Source: Benincasa hispida (lineage: Eukaryota > Streptophyta > Magnoliopsida > Cucurbitales > Cucurbitaceae). Taken from it: a stretch of 64,000 bases of DNA. Made by a program: the position numbers and the translations under genes. Under the pieces are notes generated by a model. That model was not told the DNA's origin and did not search any database. It saw only the letters and a program-made list of their open reading frames with translations. The DNA is taken from the NCBI RefSeq assembly GCF_009727055.1, contig NC_052350.1, positions 22,871,099-22,935,098 of the forward strand. The letters are read 5' to 3'. Below, piece after piece: positions 1 to 11,612 of the stretch. The number at the start of each line of letters is the position of its first letter. The first letter of the stretch is position 1.

Positions 1-1924
1 TCACATCATGCTTCTTTAAGGAACAAATAGGGATAGAGTATACAAACCTTTGAAGAACTTTTTTCAAGTATCCCTCGATCATTCGACAAATCGTTCAATT
101 AGCATGAACTTCAAACGCAACGATCAGAACTCGATCTGAATGAACGCCTGAATGAACATCGATCCCAATAAAGTCTAACTCGATCCTTAAATGAAATTAG
201 AACACCACCACAATAGTTACCTTGGTATTCTCGGTGTGAAAATCCAGGAGTTGTGGGCTCTGTATGATTTTGGATTGAGGAAAGCAGGAGGTAGACGATC
301 GAGTAAGTGGGAGATGTATGTTGTCTATCGTATAGACGAAATACTCGATCATTTAGAAAAATGAAGCCTATCGTATAGACTTTGCTACTCGATCGTGTAA
401 CAACAAGTAAGCGAGTAAATATTGTATAGTAAACTCGTAACTCAATCGTGTATTTTCTCTATGTTATTGTTTAGTAAAACACTTTTACTTGATAGCCTTT
501 TGTGAGATTATTCCAAATGAATCATCAGCTGATTTGGAAAACAATTTTCCTTTTTATCTCAAAGTTACCATAAAATTTCCAATAACCTTCCACTAAATTC
601 AGCTATTAGAGAAGAAGAATTATTAATTATCACATAATTAATATATTATAAATAAATATATAACCAACTTATCATATTATATTTATAACCTATAGTTTTA
701 ATATTTCATCATATGAAATATATAAACCATAGTTTTTTTTTTCTATTTTATGGTACTTAATATAAATCATATTTATATTAATTCCTCCAATAATGTATCA
801 AATACAACAAATCAATTATATAACATATAATTGAATTTCCTCTTGTTAATTTAAACACTTCAAATTGTCCCAAAATCTCATTGTCAACTTGAACCCATTG
901 AACTACCAAGGGGACCTCATGGACCTGTAGCTTGAAGCTCCAACGGTACGTGAATAACTGATTAAACTCTTTAATCAATAGATCCACCATCCGTTAACTA
1001 TTGGTCACTCCACTAAAGACCGTTAGCTGCACTCTTTGCACTACAGATATATTTCAGTGTCCACATGACCAATCAACAGTGCGATGACCATTCACAAATC
1101 GCTTGTAAGTACAACTGGGCCAATTCACCGTTTTGCCCTGTATAGTTAAATCTAACTCCTTAAGTACCACTGATTCCTTTAATGAACAATAAATCATAGT
1201 TCTACTATGACTAAGTCCTCTTAAGCCAAAAGAGGGTATGATCACTATGTTTAAGACTCGGAATCAGCCCTTAAGGGAGCAATTTATCTACTTACCCCTA
1301 CTTCGGAGAAGAAGTGAATTTCGTCTTGTGTAGCTGAGTTCCCAGCTCCCCAATTAGACGAATCTCCAAAATGGTAGGCTTGTTGAGTTGGCAATCTGGC
1401 CACTCTTATCCTTACAAATCAAAGAACCGCCCTCATAGGCAGGAGTTCCCAACTAACTCAAGATTAAGGTCATGCCACCTATGGTTATTTTAATGAAATG
1501 TAAGTCTCAATTATCAATGGCGTTATATAAAGAGACTAATCATTTCGTGGTCTGGTCTTGTACAAACTTTTTGTATAGGATACCCTCGCTTATATGTCTT
1601 TACATGAATGGTCAGGATCAGACCATTTGTAGCACTTTACAACGCTTGTAACATCTACAAAGCGGGCCGTATCCGTAGTGTCATCAAGATAAGGTATCCT
1701 TCCTTTATCCATCTACTACAGACCATTTAGGTTATTACTTAAGGAATGATCTACTTTTATATCTCCACATACATGCTTAAGTTACATGAAATAACCACGG
1801 ATCTTAGTTTATTAGATTTGAGTAAATGCTTATAAAATAACATTTATTTTATTAATAATAATATGTGTACAAAATGTTTATAAACTACGAGACCACTAGG
1901 AGAACTAGGACACCAATCCCAACA
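1..1924 (-). mobile_element. Ty1/copia LTR, minus strand, 3' end beyond window
   Basis: Read on the minus strand this starts TGTTGGGATTGG at 1924 and runs leftward through the same order of blocks as the LTRs at 9755-11612, 38512-45309 and 49566-51515. It sits in the integrase/RT spacer of the plus-strand copia element whose coding resumes at 1925, so it is a later insertion. About 150 bp of its 3' end and any partner LTR lie outside the window, so solo LTR versus full element cannot be decided. No open frame in it resembles a protein family. Confidence 0.8.
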
Positions 1925-2496
1925 CAGTTCTAGAAGAAAAATCGTGTTGAATGAGCTTTCCAAAGAAACTACTAAATCTTCAACAAGAGCTTTTGACGAG
2001 CCTACTACCTCAACAAGAGTTGTTGATATGGGTTCATCTAGTAGGTCAAATCCACCTCAAATGTTGAGGGAACCTCGACGTAGTGGGAGGGTTACGAATC
2101 CATCTATTCGTTATATGGGATTAACTGAAATCTTAGCTATGTAGCTAATGGCGAGGTTGAGGATCCGTTGTCTTACAAGAAGGCAATAGAGGATGTTGAC
2201 AGAGTTGAATCAGTCAAAGCCATGGATCTTGAGATGGAGTTTATGTACTTCAACTCAGTTTGGGATCTTGTAGATCAACTTGATGGGGTTAAACCTATAG
2301 GTTGTAAATGGATCTATAAGAAGAAATAGGGTGCTGATGGGAAGGTACAAACCTTCAAGGCTAGACTTGTGGCAAAGGGTTATACCCAGATAGAGGGAGT
2401 CGACTATGAGGAGACTTTCTCGCCTGTTGCCATGTTGAAGTCTATCTGGATCCTTCTATCTATTACCTCAAATTATTACTGAGATATGGAAAATGG
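1925..2496 (+). pseudogene. Ty1/copia polyprotein fragment: integrase tail and start of reverse transcriptase
   Basis: The reading frame begins with a serine/threonine-rich spacer (about 1944-2144) holding the REPRRSGRV-type motif that lies between integrase and RT in copia elements. After a frameshift near 2142 it continues into the RT start, with [21 protein letters not shown] and [11 protein letters not shown] recognisable. An in-frame TAG follows the KKK. The best guess for lineage is Angela/TAR-like, from the RT wording; this is inference. Coding continues without loss of frame at 7343 once the insertion 2497-7337 and one copy of its 5-bp duplication are set aside. It is dead, with several stops and frameshifts. 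The 5' half of the element is outside the window or displaced by the LTR at 1-1924. Confidence 0.85.
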
Positions 2497-2574
2497 TGTT
2501 GGGTTTTATGTCCTAAAACTCACAGTTTGTAAAATGATAAACATTTTCTATAATTAACACTAGAAGAAATTCGG

Positions 2575-2820
2575 GCTTTAATGTCGGTTGAAAATCGAAA
2601 TTAAAGGGCTTTAATGTCGGTTGAAAACCGACATTAAAGATAGTGTTATTAAAGCCCTTTAATTTTGATTGCCTTTAATGTTGGTTTTAAACCGACATTA
2701 AAGGGCTTCAATAACACAGCCTTCAATGTCGGTTGCAACCGACATTAAAGACCTTCAGTGAAATTTTCAACCGACATTAAAGCCTTTTTTTTTTTTTTTT
2801 AATTTTTAACCGACATTGAA
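2575..2820. repeat. CACTA 5' subterminal inverted motif array
   Basis: Several copies of a unit built on TTTAATGTCGGTT and its complement AACCGACATTAAAG lie head to head and tail to tail, giving hairpins such as the one at about 2608-2640. Such arrays are the known binding sites for CACTA-encoded proteins; here the role is inferred from position. A poly(T) stretch of about 15 bases interrupts the array near 2787. Confidence 0.75.
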
Positions 2821-4889
2821 GCCCGAATTTGTCCTTTTTTTTAAATTACGTTGTCGAATCCATTTTTTTGGTCAAAAAGTATAACATGACACATCATCAT
2901 CGGACGTTGTGGCTATGACATATTATTTATGTATGGATTGTAAATCTATTACATTTAATCCATAAATTCTGCTACAAAATTATAATTTAAAAGGCCGTAC
3001 AATAATTCAGGCCTTAAAAACACAAATTACAAGCAATACAAACAGTATGATTTTACAAACACTATGAGTTTACTGTCCCTCTCCATTTGGTAAGTATGGA
3101 TCCCTTCATAATTCTTCTTGAACAGACCCCTCCAGCTTCAGCAGTGTCTAGTTATAGGCATCTTTGTCTGACCACCGTTATTCAAAGGATCACAAACAAA
3201 AAAGGTTTAAAACAAAGGATTGAAAGTGAAAATATGATCAGACAAGAAAAAGCCTAAAGAGGTTGCGATACCAAATCTTTACTCCTTTGTTGCACCTACA
3301 AAACAAGAAAACTCGATAGTTGAATAAATGAGAGAATCTTCTTTTTCAAAATCTTTACTCCTTTTTCAAAATTTTCGACAGCATAACAATGCTACCACAA
3401 CAAAACCAAAAATTTACCTTGAACCTATTCAAAGAAATACACTCCCAAAAATATTTCACAACCACTTATTCTCAACAGAACTATCAGAATTCCCAAAAAA
3501 TGAATATTCAAGAACACATACGTCAATAAGAAAATTTAGCTCACAATGTACTTCAAATCTCAAAAGTTGTAACAAAAACTACCATAATGCATGAATAACC
3601 CACAAACTACCATAATGCAATCCACAAAATCTGAATAACCCACAAACTACCATAATGCAATCCACAAAATCAAGCACCTTGAATCAAATCTAAACTACAA
3701 ATAAATAGTACCCATGAGTCATAAACGGGTGTTACATTCAAATCCAATATAGTCCAAAGAGAAATAAGCACACTATAACTTCTCAAACAGGAATTTCCAT
3801 ATCATTAGAGTCACTTGAAAACACTTAGAAACTGTGCTTAAAACTGCAAGCATTCAAAAATGCACTTACCAGAAACAATTTTTACGTGAATTCCTTGCTG
3901 TTGCAAGAAATCCATCTCCTCCCCACCCTTTCCAAACACCTAAAAAACACACAAACAACGCCATTAAAAGTATATGATAGAGGAAGAGATTGAAAAAATA
4001 CAAATGAACATAATTGGAACAACCGGCTAGAGTGCAGCTTTAGTAAAACATAATTGAATGGAGCACATGGCAAACAGTAAAGCACTATACATGTTTGTCT
4101 CTCTTATGAAAAAAGAAAACATTGACTTCCCTAGAACTCAAGACTGCATATTGATTCGAAAACTCCAATCAATTCTCATTGAGCTTTTCTATATTGTATG
4201 GTAAGAATATCATCGGTATCTATAAACAGTTAACTCGCCATTTGGTAGAAATAGGTTCCCATCGAACCAACACTTACAATTTGATATCACAATAGTATTG
4301 AACTTCTGAGAAACAAATCATATAGGTTCCCATTCAACAAATAATCTAACTGGCATAGAAGAACAGGCAAGGCAAGCCTAAAATCATTCAACTTCAGTTC
4401 AAATTAATCAGTTCTTGTGGAAGAAAGGATGATTTTTGGTCATTCTTATTAAGGATACATCTTATGCTATCAGTTGATTAAAAAACATCAGCACAGATGC
4501 AACGACTATTCATGTATAATTTGTGTGAAAATACATTGTTCACCACTAAAATTCCCCAACTTCTCTGTCAAATATTTGTTTCCGGAATAGTAGAAACCCA
4601 GAAGGAAAAAAAAAACCTCAAGCTTCACTCCTAAACATCCGCACAACATACAAATAAAAACCATTAATTAGTGCCCTTCAAACTTCAAACATATAAATTT
4701 AAGCAACAAAAAAATAGATAATAATATTGATGCACTAATATACGTCAAACCAAAAAATGATACAAGAAAAATCTCACCCTTTCCCTCTTCATTTCTTAAT
4801 AAAACCATGAATGGATGACTGGGCTTGTACCTTCAACAACGGAACGAACAGTTGGGCTTCAACGGAATGGATTTAGATCTCTCTTAGAA

Positions 4890-5290
4890 GAAGACGATTA
4901 GATCTACTATGGCTATGCGTGAAGAACGCCAGATCTGCTATGGCTACGCGTGAAGTAAATCTGTAAATCTGCTATGGCTACGCCAGATCCGGTGAGCTTT
5001 GACACAACCTTTTATTCTCCATGTGAGTTCCTCTCGTGAGCTTTAAGATAGGGTTCACTATACCCAACTTGAGTTCCTCTAGTAAGCTTGATGCTCCTTT
5101 GTTCCAAATCCGGTCAAGACCTTCACCTGTGTAGAATCATACGCCAGTCCAGTCAAGCCTTCCAGCTCCGAAATTCTAGATCTGGTCCACGCCTGTGCAA
5201 CATCTGATTAATGAAAAAAATGAAAAAAAATGAAAAAAAAATGGTGGATCGAGATCTGCTATGGTGGATCGAGATCTGCTATAGATGATC
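4890..5290. repeat. Short direct repeats inside the CACTA element
   Basis: The phrase AGATCTGCTATGGCTACGC, with variants, recurs at about 4910-4990, and GGTGGATCGAGATCTGCTAT recurs at about 5245-5282. No open frame spans them. They look like local duplication within the non-coding interior; no function is evident. Confidence 0.55.
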
Positions 5291-5375
5291 GGTGACGATA
5301 GATTGAAGGGAAGTCGGCGAACAGAAGGGTTTTTTAGGAGAAGAGAGGGAAATGAAAAAAATGGGGGGAAGTCGG

Positions 5376-5533
5376 ATGTTTAATGTCGGTTTTAAACCGA
5401 CATTAAAGGTATACCTACAATGTCGGTTTAAAATCGACATTAAGAATCCACTATTTTAAAAAAAACAAAATTGACATTATACATCCGGTTTCACTTTTTC
5501 CAACCGACATTAACGGTCAAAATTCATGTAGTG
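5376..5533. repeat. CACTA 3' subterminal inverted motif array
   Basis: TTTAATGTCGGTT and AACCGACATTAAAG units recur between 5380 and 5512, mirroring the 5' array, and the stretch ends with TAGTG. The array is shorter than the 5' one. Confidence 0.7.
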
Positions 5534-7342
5534 CAATATACTTATTATTGATTTCATAAATTGTATGAAAGTTTAAATCCAATAAACTAAGACTCATGAC
5601 CATTGCATGAGTACTTGAACTTTATGTGGAGACATAAGAGTGGATCAGGTTCGAGTAAATATTCAAAATGATCTATGGTACATGAATAAGGTTGAGTACC
5701 TTATTTTGGTGACACTATTGGATGCGGCCTACTCTGTAGTTGTTACAACGAGTTGTAAAGTGCTACATACGATGTGATCCTAATTCGTACATGTTATGAC
5801 ATGAGGAGTGGGGGCGTTCTATGCAATGAGTTTGCATAAGATCGGACCAAGAAATAAATCACTCTTACTTTATAACGTTGTTTACTATGTAAGACTTGAC
5901 TATTTCACCTAGATGACCTAGGTAACTCGACCTTAATCTTGAGCTAACTATAAACTCTTGTTTATTCGGGATTACCCTTAGATTTGCATAGGTGAGGGTT
6001 GGCTCAACAGTGCCGGCTCAATAAGACACCCATTTCAGGGATAAGACCTAATATATAGCTGGGGACATAGGGTGCAAGACGGAGTTCACGCCTACCCCAT
6101 TTAGGGATAGGAGAAAGGTTGTTCTCTCAAGTACTGAATCCAGATCTTGAAAAGGGCCCCACCCTCTCACTAGGCTGAGAGAGTTTGGTTTGGTGATTGG
6201 ATCACAAACCAGTTGTTCATTAGAGGATCAGTAGGAACTTGAGGAATAAGACATAATCTTAGAGGTAAAACAGATATTTGACCCAGCCGTTATTACGAAC
6301 AACCTGTGAAGGGTCGACTTACTGATTATGGTTAAATCATATGGACATAATATATCTACAGTGAGGGGAGTTCAACTATAGACTTTAGTGGAGTGACCCA
6401 TTAGTTAACGAATGGGGATTAATTTGGTCTAATGAGTTTAGCTAATTAATCTCGGATCGTTAGAGCCCATGATCTGTAGGTCCACGAGGTCCCCCTACTA
6501 GCTCGTAACGGATTATCTCTAGAATAGCGTGATAAGTTAATTTGAAATGTTCAAATTAGAATTAAGGGAATTAGTAATTATACGAGATATAATTACGTGT
6601 TTAATTTGAGAATTAAACGGAATAGGGGAATTTATATTTAAATATGATTTAAATATATAAAGATGGATGTGTGTTAAAATTAATTTAATATTTGATATTA
6701 AATTAATTAAGTTTTATTTAAAAATTAATTTATGAAATTAATTAAATTTTTCAGTTTTAAAATCAAAATAGATTTTAAATATCAAAATTTGATTTTGTGA
6801 TAAAATTGGAAAAATTGAAAACAAAACACAAAAATGAAAAAATCATGTTTTCCATTATCCATCTTTATACTTGCTCACAAAAGGCCATCATTTTTGCCTT
6901 GTCTTACTCCAAGCATGAGCTGCAACTCATGCATCTCTCTCCCTTGCATATTGATCTGCAATATAATGAAGAGTTTGGAGTGAATTTCGGACATACAATC
7001 AAGAGAGAATTTTAGAGAAAATTCGTGCTGAAGAAAGAGTTCTTCACGAAGATTGTTGCTATGAGCAATTCTCCTTCATCCCTTGATTCAAGCTTGTTTT
7101 GAGTCCCATAACTCAATCTAGAGCACCAAGAGAATAGTGGGGAAGATCTTGAGGTGGTCTGCAACAAGATTTGGAGAAGATTGCAGCTGGAGAACAAGCT
7201 TTGAAGAAGTTCTACTAGAGGTATGTCATGAAACTCACTTGTTTTCTGCAAGAGCATGCTTTATATTTTGCCAAAATTAATAATTAGAGTTCTTAAATGA
7301 TCCTTGTTGCTTCCGCTGCTACTGATACATTCCTACAAATGG

Positions 7343-8570
7343 ATGTCAAAACTACTTTTCTGAATGGCAATCTTGAGGAGACCATTTATATGGTGCAGCC
7401 TGAGGGATTCATAGCCCAAGGTCAAGAGCAAAAGGTTTGCAAGCTGAATAGATCCATTTATGGGTTGAAACAGACATCTCGATCTTGGAACATAAGGTTT
7501 TATACTGTGATAAAATCTTATGGCTTTGACCAAAATATTGATGAGCCTTGTGTCTACAAGAAAATCATCAACAGTTCAGTAGTTTTCCTAGTATTGTATG
7601 TAGACGATATCTTACTCATTGGGAATGATGTAGGCTTACTAACTTCAATTAAGAACTGGCTAGTGACCCAATTCCAAATGAAAGATTTGGGAGAGGCTCG
7701 GTTTGTTCTTGTGATTCAGATCTTTTGGGATTGTAAGAACAAATGCTAGCACTGTCTCAGGCATCGTACATTGACAAAATGTTGATCAAGTACTCGATGC
7801 AGAACTCCAAGAAGGGCCTATTGCCTTTTCGGCTCGGAGTTACATTGTCTAAGGAACAGTGTCCTACGACACCTCAAGAGGTTAAGGAAACGAGATGGGT
7901 CCTCTATGCATCTTTTGTAGGCAATTTGATGTACTCGATGTTATGTACTATACTTGACATCTGCTATACTGTAAGGATAGTTAGTAGATATCAGTCTAAT
8001 CAAGGACAGGGTCACTCAACAACTGTCAAGAACATCCTCAAGTATCTTCGGAGAACGAGGGAATATATGCTTGTGTATAGTTCTAAGAATTTGATCCTTA
8101 CAGGACACACGAACTCTGATTTTTAGACTGATAAGGATTCTAGGAAATCCACTTCCGGATCAGTGTTTACTTTTAAGGGAAGGGTTGTAGTATGGTGAAA
8201 CACCAAGCAGGGGTGCATCACAGACTCCAATATGGAGGCTGAGTATGCAGTGATTTATGAAGCTGCTAAAGAGGTCGTTTGGCTCAAGAAGTTACTAACT
8301 AATCTGGAAGTTGTTCCGGACATGTCTAGGCTCATCACTCTTTATTGTGATAATGGTGGTGCTGTGACGAATTCCCGTGAGCCTCAGAGTCATAAGTGCG
8401 GCAAGCACATTGAGCAGAAATACCACCTCATCCGAGAGAATGTGCATTGAGGAGACGTGATTGTTATGAAGATAGCTTTGGAGCATTACGTTACTGATCC
8501 ATTTACAAAGGCCCTCACGACTATAGTGTTTGAGAGTCACCTGCAGAGTATGGGTCTATGGGACAGACCA
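7343..8570 (+). pseudogene. Ty1/copia reverse transcriptase and RNase H, broken
   Basis: This continues the frame ended at 2496. Visible in order: MDVKTTFLNGNLEE, QPEGF, the polymerase motif YVDDI (about 7600-7614), MKDLGEA, then after a frameshift near 7740 the RT connection. RNase H follows, with SRKSTSGSVF, a MEAEY motif at about 8231-8245, the CDNGGAV motif (about 8348) and a KHIEQKYHLIRE block. Breaks include in-frame stops after GHTNSDF (8124-8126), in the VVW block near 8198, and after ENVH (8448-8450). The wording is that of Angela/TAR-type copia elements. It cannot give a full polyprotein. The following 120 bp hold the 3' untranslated part and the polypurine tract. Confidence 0.9.
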
Positions 8571-8690
8571 TGGCTAGACTAGGGCAAGTAAACGATCTTG
8601 TACTGAGTGTTTATGCCCTAGTTTATTATTTTGTGTATTTGTAATTAGATTATCTTGTACACCCCACTAGCTTTAGGACAAGTGGGAGAT
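8571..8690 (+). other. Copia 3' untranslated region and polypurine tract
   Basis: After the last polyprotein residues the sequence ends with a purine-rich AAGTGGGAGAT-type tract (about 8680-8690) directly before the 3' LTR. The same tract precedes the LTR at 9755, which supports the call. Confidence 0.75.
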
Positions 8691-9660
8691 TATTGGGGTT
8701 GCCCTAAATCTCGTAGGGTCTTGTTGTTTGTAAACGTTTGTATAAACAAATACTTTGTTATTTATAATATATGATATTTTATTCACTTCTATCTATGAAA
8801 TATGAGATATTTTAGTTGTATTAACCACAAACCAATAAAATAAGATCCATGATTATCGCTGTAACTTAAACATATATGTGGAGACATGCAAGTGGATCGT
8901 GTTTTAAGTGATAACCTAAATGGTCTGTAGTATATGGATAAGGAGGGATACCTTATCCTGATGACACTACGAGTGTGGCCCGCTTTGTAGGTGTTACAAA
9001 TGTTGTAAAGTGCTACAAATGATATGATCCTAATCATTCATGTATTAGACATGCGAGCGGGGATATTCTATACAAAGGAGTTTGTATAAAATCGGACCAC
9101 GAAATGTTTATTCTCGTTATATAACACCGTTCATAATTGAAACTTTCATTTCACTAGGATGAACATAGGTAACATGACCTTAATCCTGAGTGAGTTTTGA
9201 ACTTCTGCCTATGAAGGTGTTCCTTTGATTTGCATGGGTGAGAGTGGCTAGATTGCTGACTCAACAAGCCTACCACTTTGGAGATTCGTCTGATTGTGGA
9301 GCTGGAAACTCAGCTATACAAGATGGAATTCACTCATTCCCCAAAGTAGGGGTAAGTAGATAAATTGCTCCCTTAAAGGTTGATTCTGGGGCTTGAACAA
9401 TATGACACCACACCTTCTCTTGGCCCAAGAAGGATTTAATCATAGTGGGACTATGATCTATTGTTCATTAGAGGGATCAGTGGTGCTTAAGGAGTTAGAT
9501 GTAACTACAGGGGCAAAACGATAATTTGGTTCAACTGTACTTACAAGCGATTTGTGAAGGGTCATCGTACTGTTGATTGGTTATATCCAAATACAAGAAT
9601 ATATCTGTAGTGCAAAGAGTGCAGCTGTTGGTCTTTAGTGGAGTGCCTGACAGTTAACGA

Positions 9661-11612
9661 TGATACTGGGGTATGCCCTAGTTTATTATATATTGTACAT
9701 GTTTTCTCTTGTATTGTACATTAATCTTCCGAGGTATTAGGAAAAGTGGGAGATTGTTGGGATTGGTGTCCTAATTCTCCCGGAGTCTCGTTGTTTATAA
9801 TATATACATATTGTTTATGAATAAAATAAGAGTTATTTCATTCTAGCATTTACTCATATCCAATAAACAAAGCTCCATGGTTATTGTATGTAAACTTAAG
9901 CATGTATATGAGATATACAAGTGGATCATGCCTTAAGTGATAACCTAAATAGGTCTGTAGTATAAGGATTAAGGAGGGATTCCTGATCCTTGTAACACTA
10001 TGGATACGACCCACTTTGTAGAGGTTTGCCTACTACAGATGGTAAATCCTGACCATTCATGTGGAGACATGCGAGCGAGAGTGTCCTGTACAAAGAGTTT
10101 GTATAAGACCAAACCACGAGATGATTTGTCTCTGGATATAACGCCATTGATACTGGAGAACTTTGCTCCCTTAATGACTGATTCTGAGGCTTGAACATAG
10201 TGGCCATAGCTTCTCTTTGGAAGAGAGGACTTAGTCATATTAAGACTATGACTTATGTTCATTAGAGGGATCAGTGGTACTTAAGGAGTTAGATGTAAAT
10301 ACAGGGGCATAATGGTTATTGGCTTAGCTGTACTTACAAGTGATCTGTGAAGGGTTATTGTACTGTTGATTGGTTAAGATGGACACATAATATATCTGTA
10401 GTAAGGAGAGTTCAGCTGTCGGTCTTTAGTAGAGTGCCTGACAGTTAAGGGATGGTGGATACCATGACTAAAGAGTTTAGCCAGTTATTCACGTACCGTT
10501 GGAGCTTCGAGCTACAGGTCCATAAGATCCCCTTGGTAGCTCAATGGATTCAAATTGATAATCAATTTTTGGTGTTGATTTGAAATATTTAGATTGGCAA
10601 GAGGTAATTCCATTATATATGATATGATTGATATGGTGTATGAGATATATTTAATGGAATATTAATGTAAATGAGATTTACATTAAGGACCATGGAATAG
10701 AAAAAGAGCTATGGTTTATATGTTTCATGAGATGAAATATTAAAACTATATGTTATAAATATAGTATGGTAAGTTGGTTATCATATATATTTATAATAAT
10801 ATTAATTATTAGATAATTATCTCATTTTCTCTAATAATCAATTGAGTGGGAGGTTATTAGTGGTTTCATGTTAACCGTGAGATAAAAGGAAAATGTTTTC
10901 CTAAATTTAGTAGTTGTTGTTTTAAGATTTTCATTCTAAAAAATTACTCACATAAAGGTTGTCAAGTAAATTAGATTTGCTAAACGACAGCTTGGAGAAA
11001 CTAGACGATCGTGGAGTGTTTCTATACGATAGATCACTTAGTTGGCCGATTAGCTAAACGATCGTGCAACTTTTGCTAAATGATCGCATAACATTTATTA
11101 AACGATTGGGCATCGTCTATACGATAGACACTGCCATCTCCCACTTGCTCAATCGTTTACACGATTGTTCTCCTCTGGTCTCGTCCTCTAACCAAGTCCA
11201 CACAGAGCCCACACTTCTGGATTCTCACATCGAGAATACTAAGGTAACCTTTGTGGTGGTTTCGTACTCAACTCGACATAGTCGAGGTTCTGTGGAGGCC
11301 ATTCATTGAGTTCACAGTTTTTATGTGGTGGTTGCCGATTGTTCGTGATCATGGAGATCGCTGAGTTCGAGCGTTCTTGTGTAGCAGTCTTGGAGTCTGT
11401 TTGAGTGTTCATGATCAAGGGTGTTGAAGGTGAGTCTTCAAAGGTATGTTAATTCTATCCCTTGATGTTTAGAAAAGCATGCTGTAATTTCAGTTTTGCA
11501 CATAGTCTGTTGTTTCCGTTTTTTTTACTATAATTATGTATGTTCATATACGATTGAAATTTGGAACGATCCTTCCGCTACTCATGGAAATCCTCATGTT
11601 TGATTTCCTTTA
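9661..11612 (+). mobile_element. Deleted copia element: short internal 3' piece plus one LTR, TSD AACGA
   Basis: Flanked by AACGA at 9656-9660 and 11613-11617. It starts TGATACTGGGGTATGCC, which is copia 3' internal sequence and not an LTR start, runs through a purine tract, and then holds one LTR from 9755 (TGTTGGGATTGG) to 11612. The last bases TTCCTTTA look like the usual TTCCTTCA with one change. The intact duplication shows a full element once inserted here, and a deletion then removed the 5' LTR and most of the interior. The LTR also lacks about 200 bp near 10160 compared with the copy at 38512-45309. Confidence 0.75.
10980..11170 (+). repeat. Cluster of CGATCG/ACGATAG-type motifs in copia LTR
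   Basis: Within 190 bp the motifs AAACGA, ACGATCGT and TATACGATAG recur about every 15-30 bp. The same cluster is present in the sister LTRs near 300-430, 12190-12330, 44690-44880 and 49890-50080. It lies in the 3' part of the LTR; its function is unknown. Confidence 0.65.

Larger units (their letters stand above)
2558..5533. mobile_element. Non-autonomous CACTA (En/Spm-like) transposon, 2976 bp
   Basis: The left end is CACTAGAAGAAATTCGGGC; the right end read inward on the minus strand is CACTACATGAATTTTGACC. The flanking triplets are TAA (2555-2557) and CAA (5534-5536), an imperfect 3-bp duplication. Subterminal regions carry many copies of ATGTCGGTT and its complement AACCGACAT. The interior has no transposase or Ulp1-like frame, so the element would depend on a partner. 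Its termini match the right end of the coding CACTA at 51514-54073, which is a plausible relative of that partner. Confidence 0.85.
2497..7337 (+). mobile_element. Solo copia-type LTR with 5-bp TSD AATGG, split by a CACTA element
   Basis: It begins TGTTGGGTTTTATG and ends ATTCCTACA, and is flanked by AATGG at 2492-2496 and 7338-7342. Removing it joins two halves of a copia RT motif in frame. Without the CACTA insertion (2558-5533) it is about 1.86 kb, the size of the other LTRs here, and it shares their central blocks (cognate stretches around 5600-6500) while its ends differ. Only one LTR and no internal region are present, the usual result of LTR-LTR recombination. Short open frames such as 6797-7015 carry no recognisable domain. 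Confidence 0.88.

Noticed and set aside
6797..7257. Two small open frames (72 and 81 codons)
   Set aside because: Both lie within the solo LTR and lack recognisable motifs.
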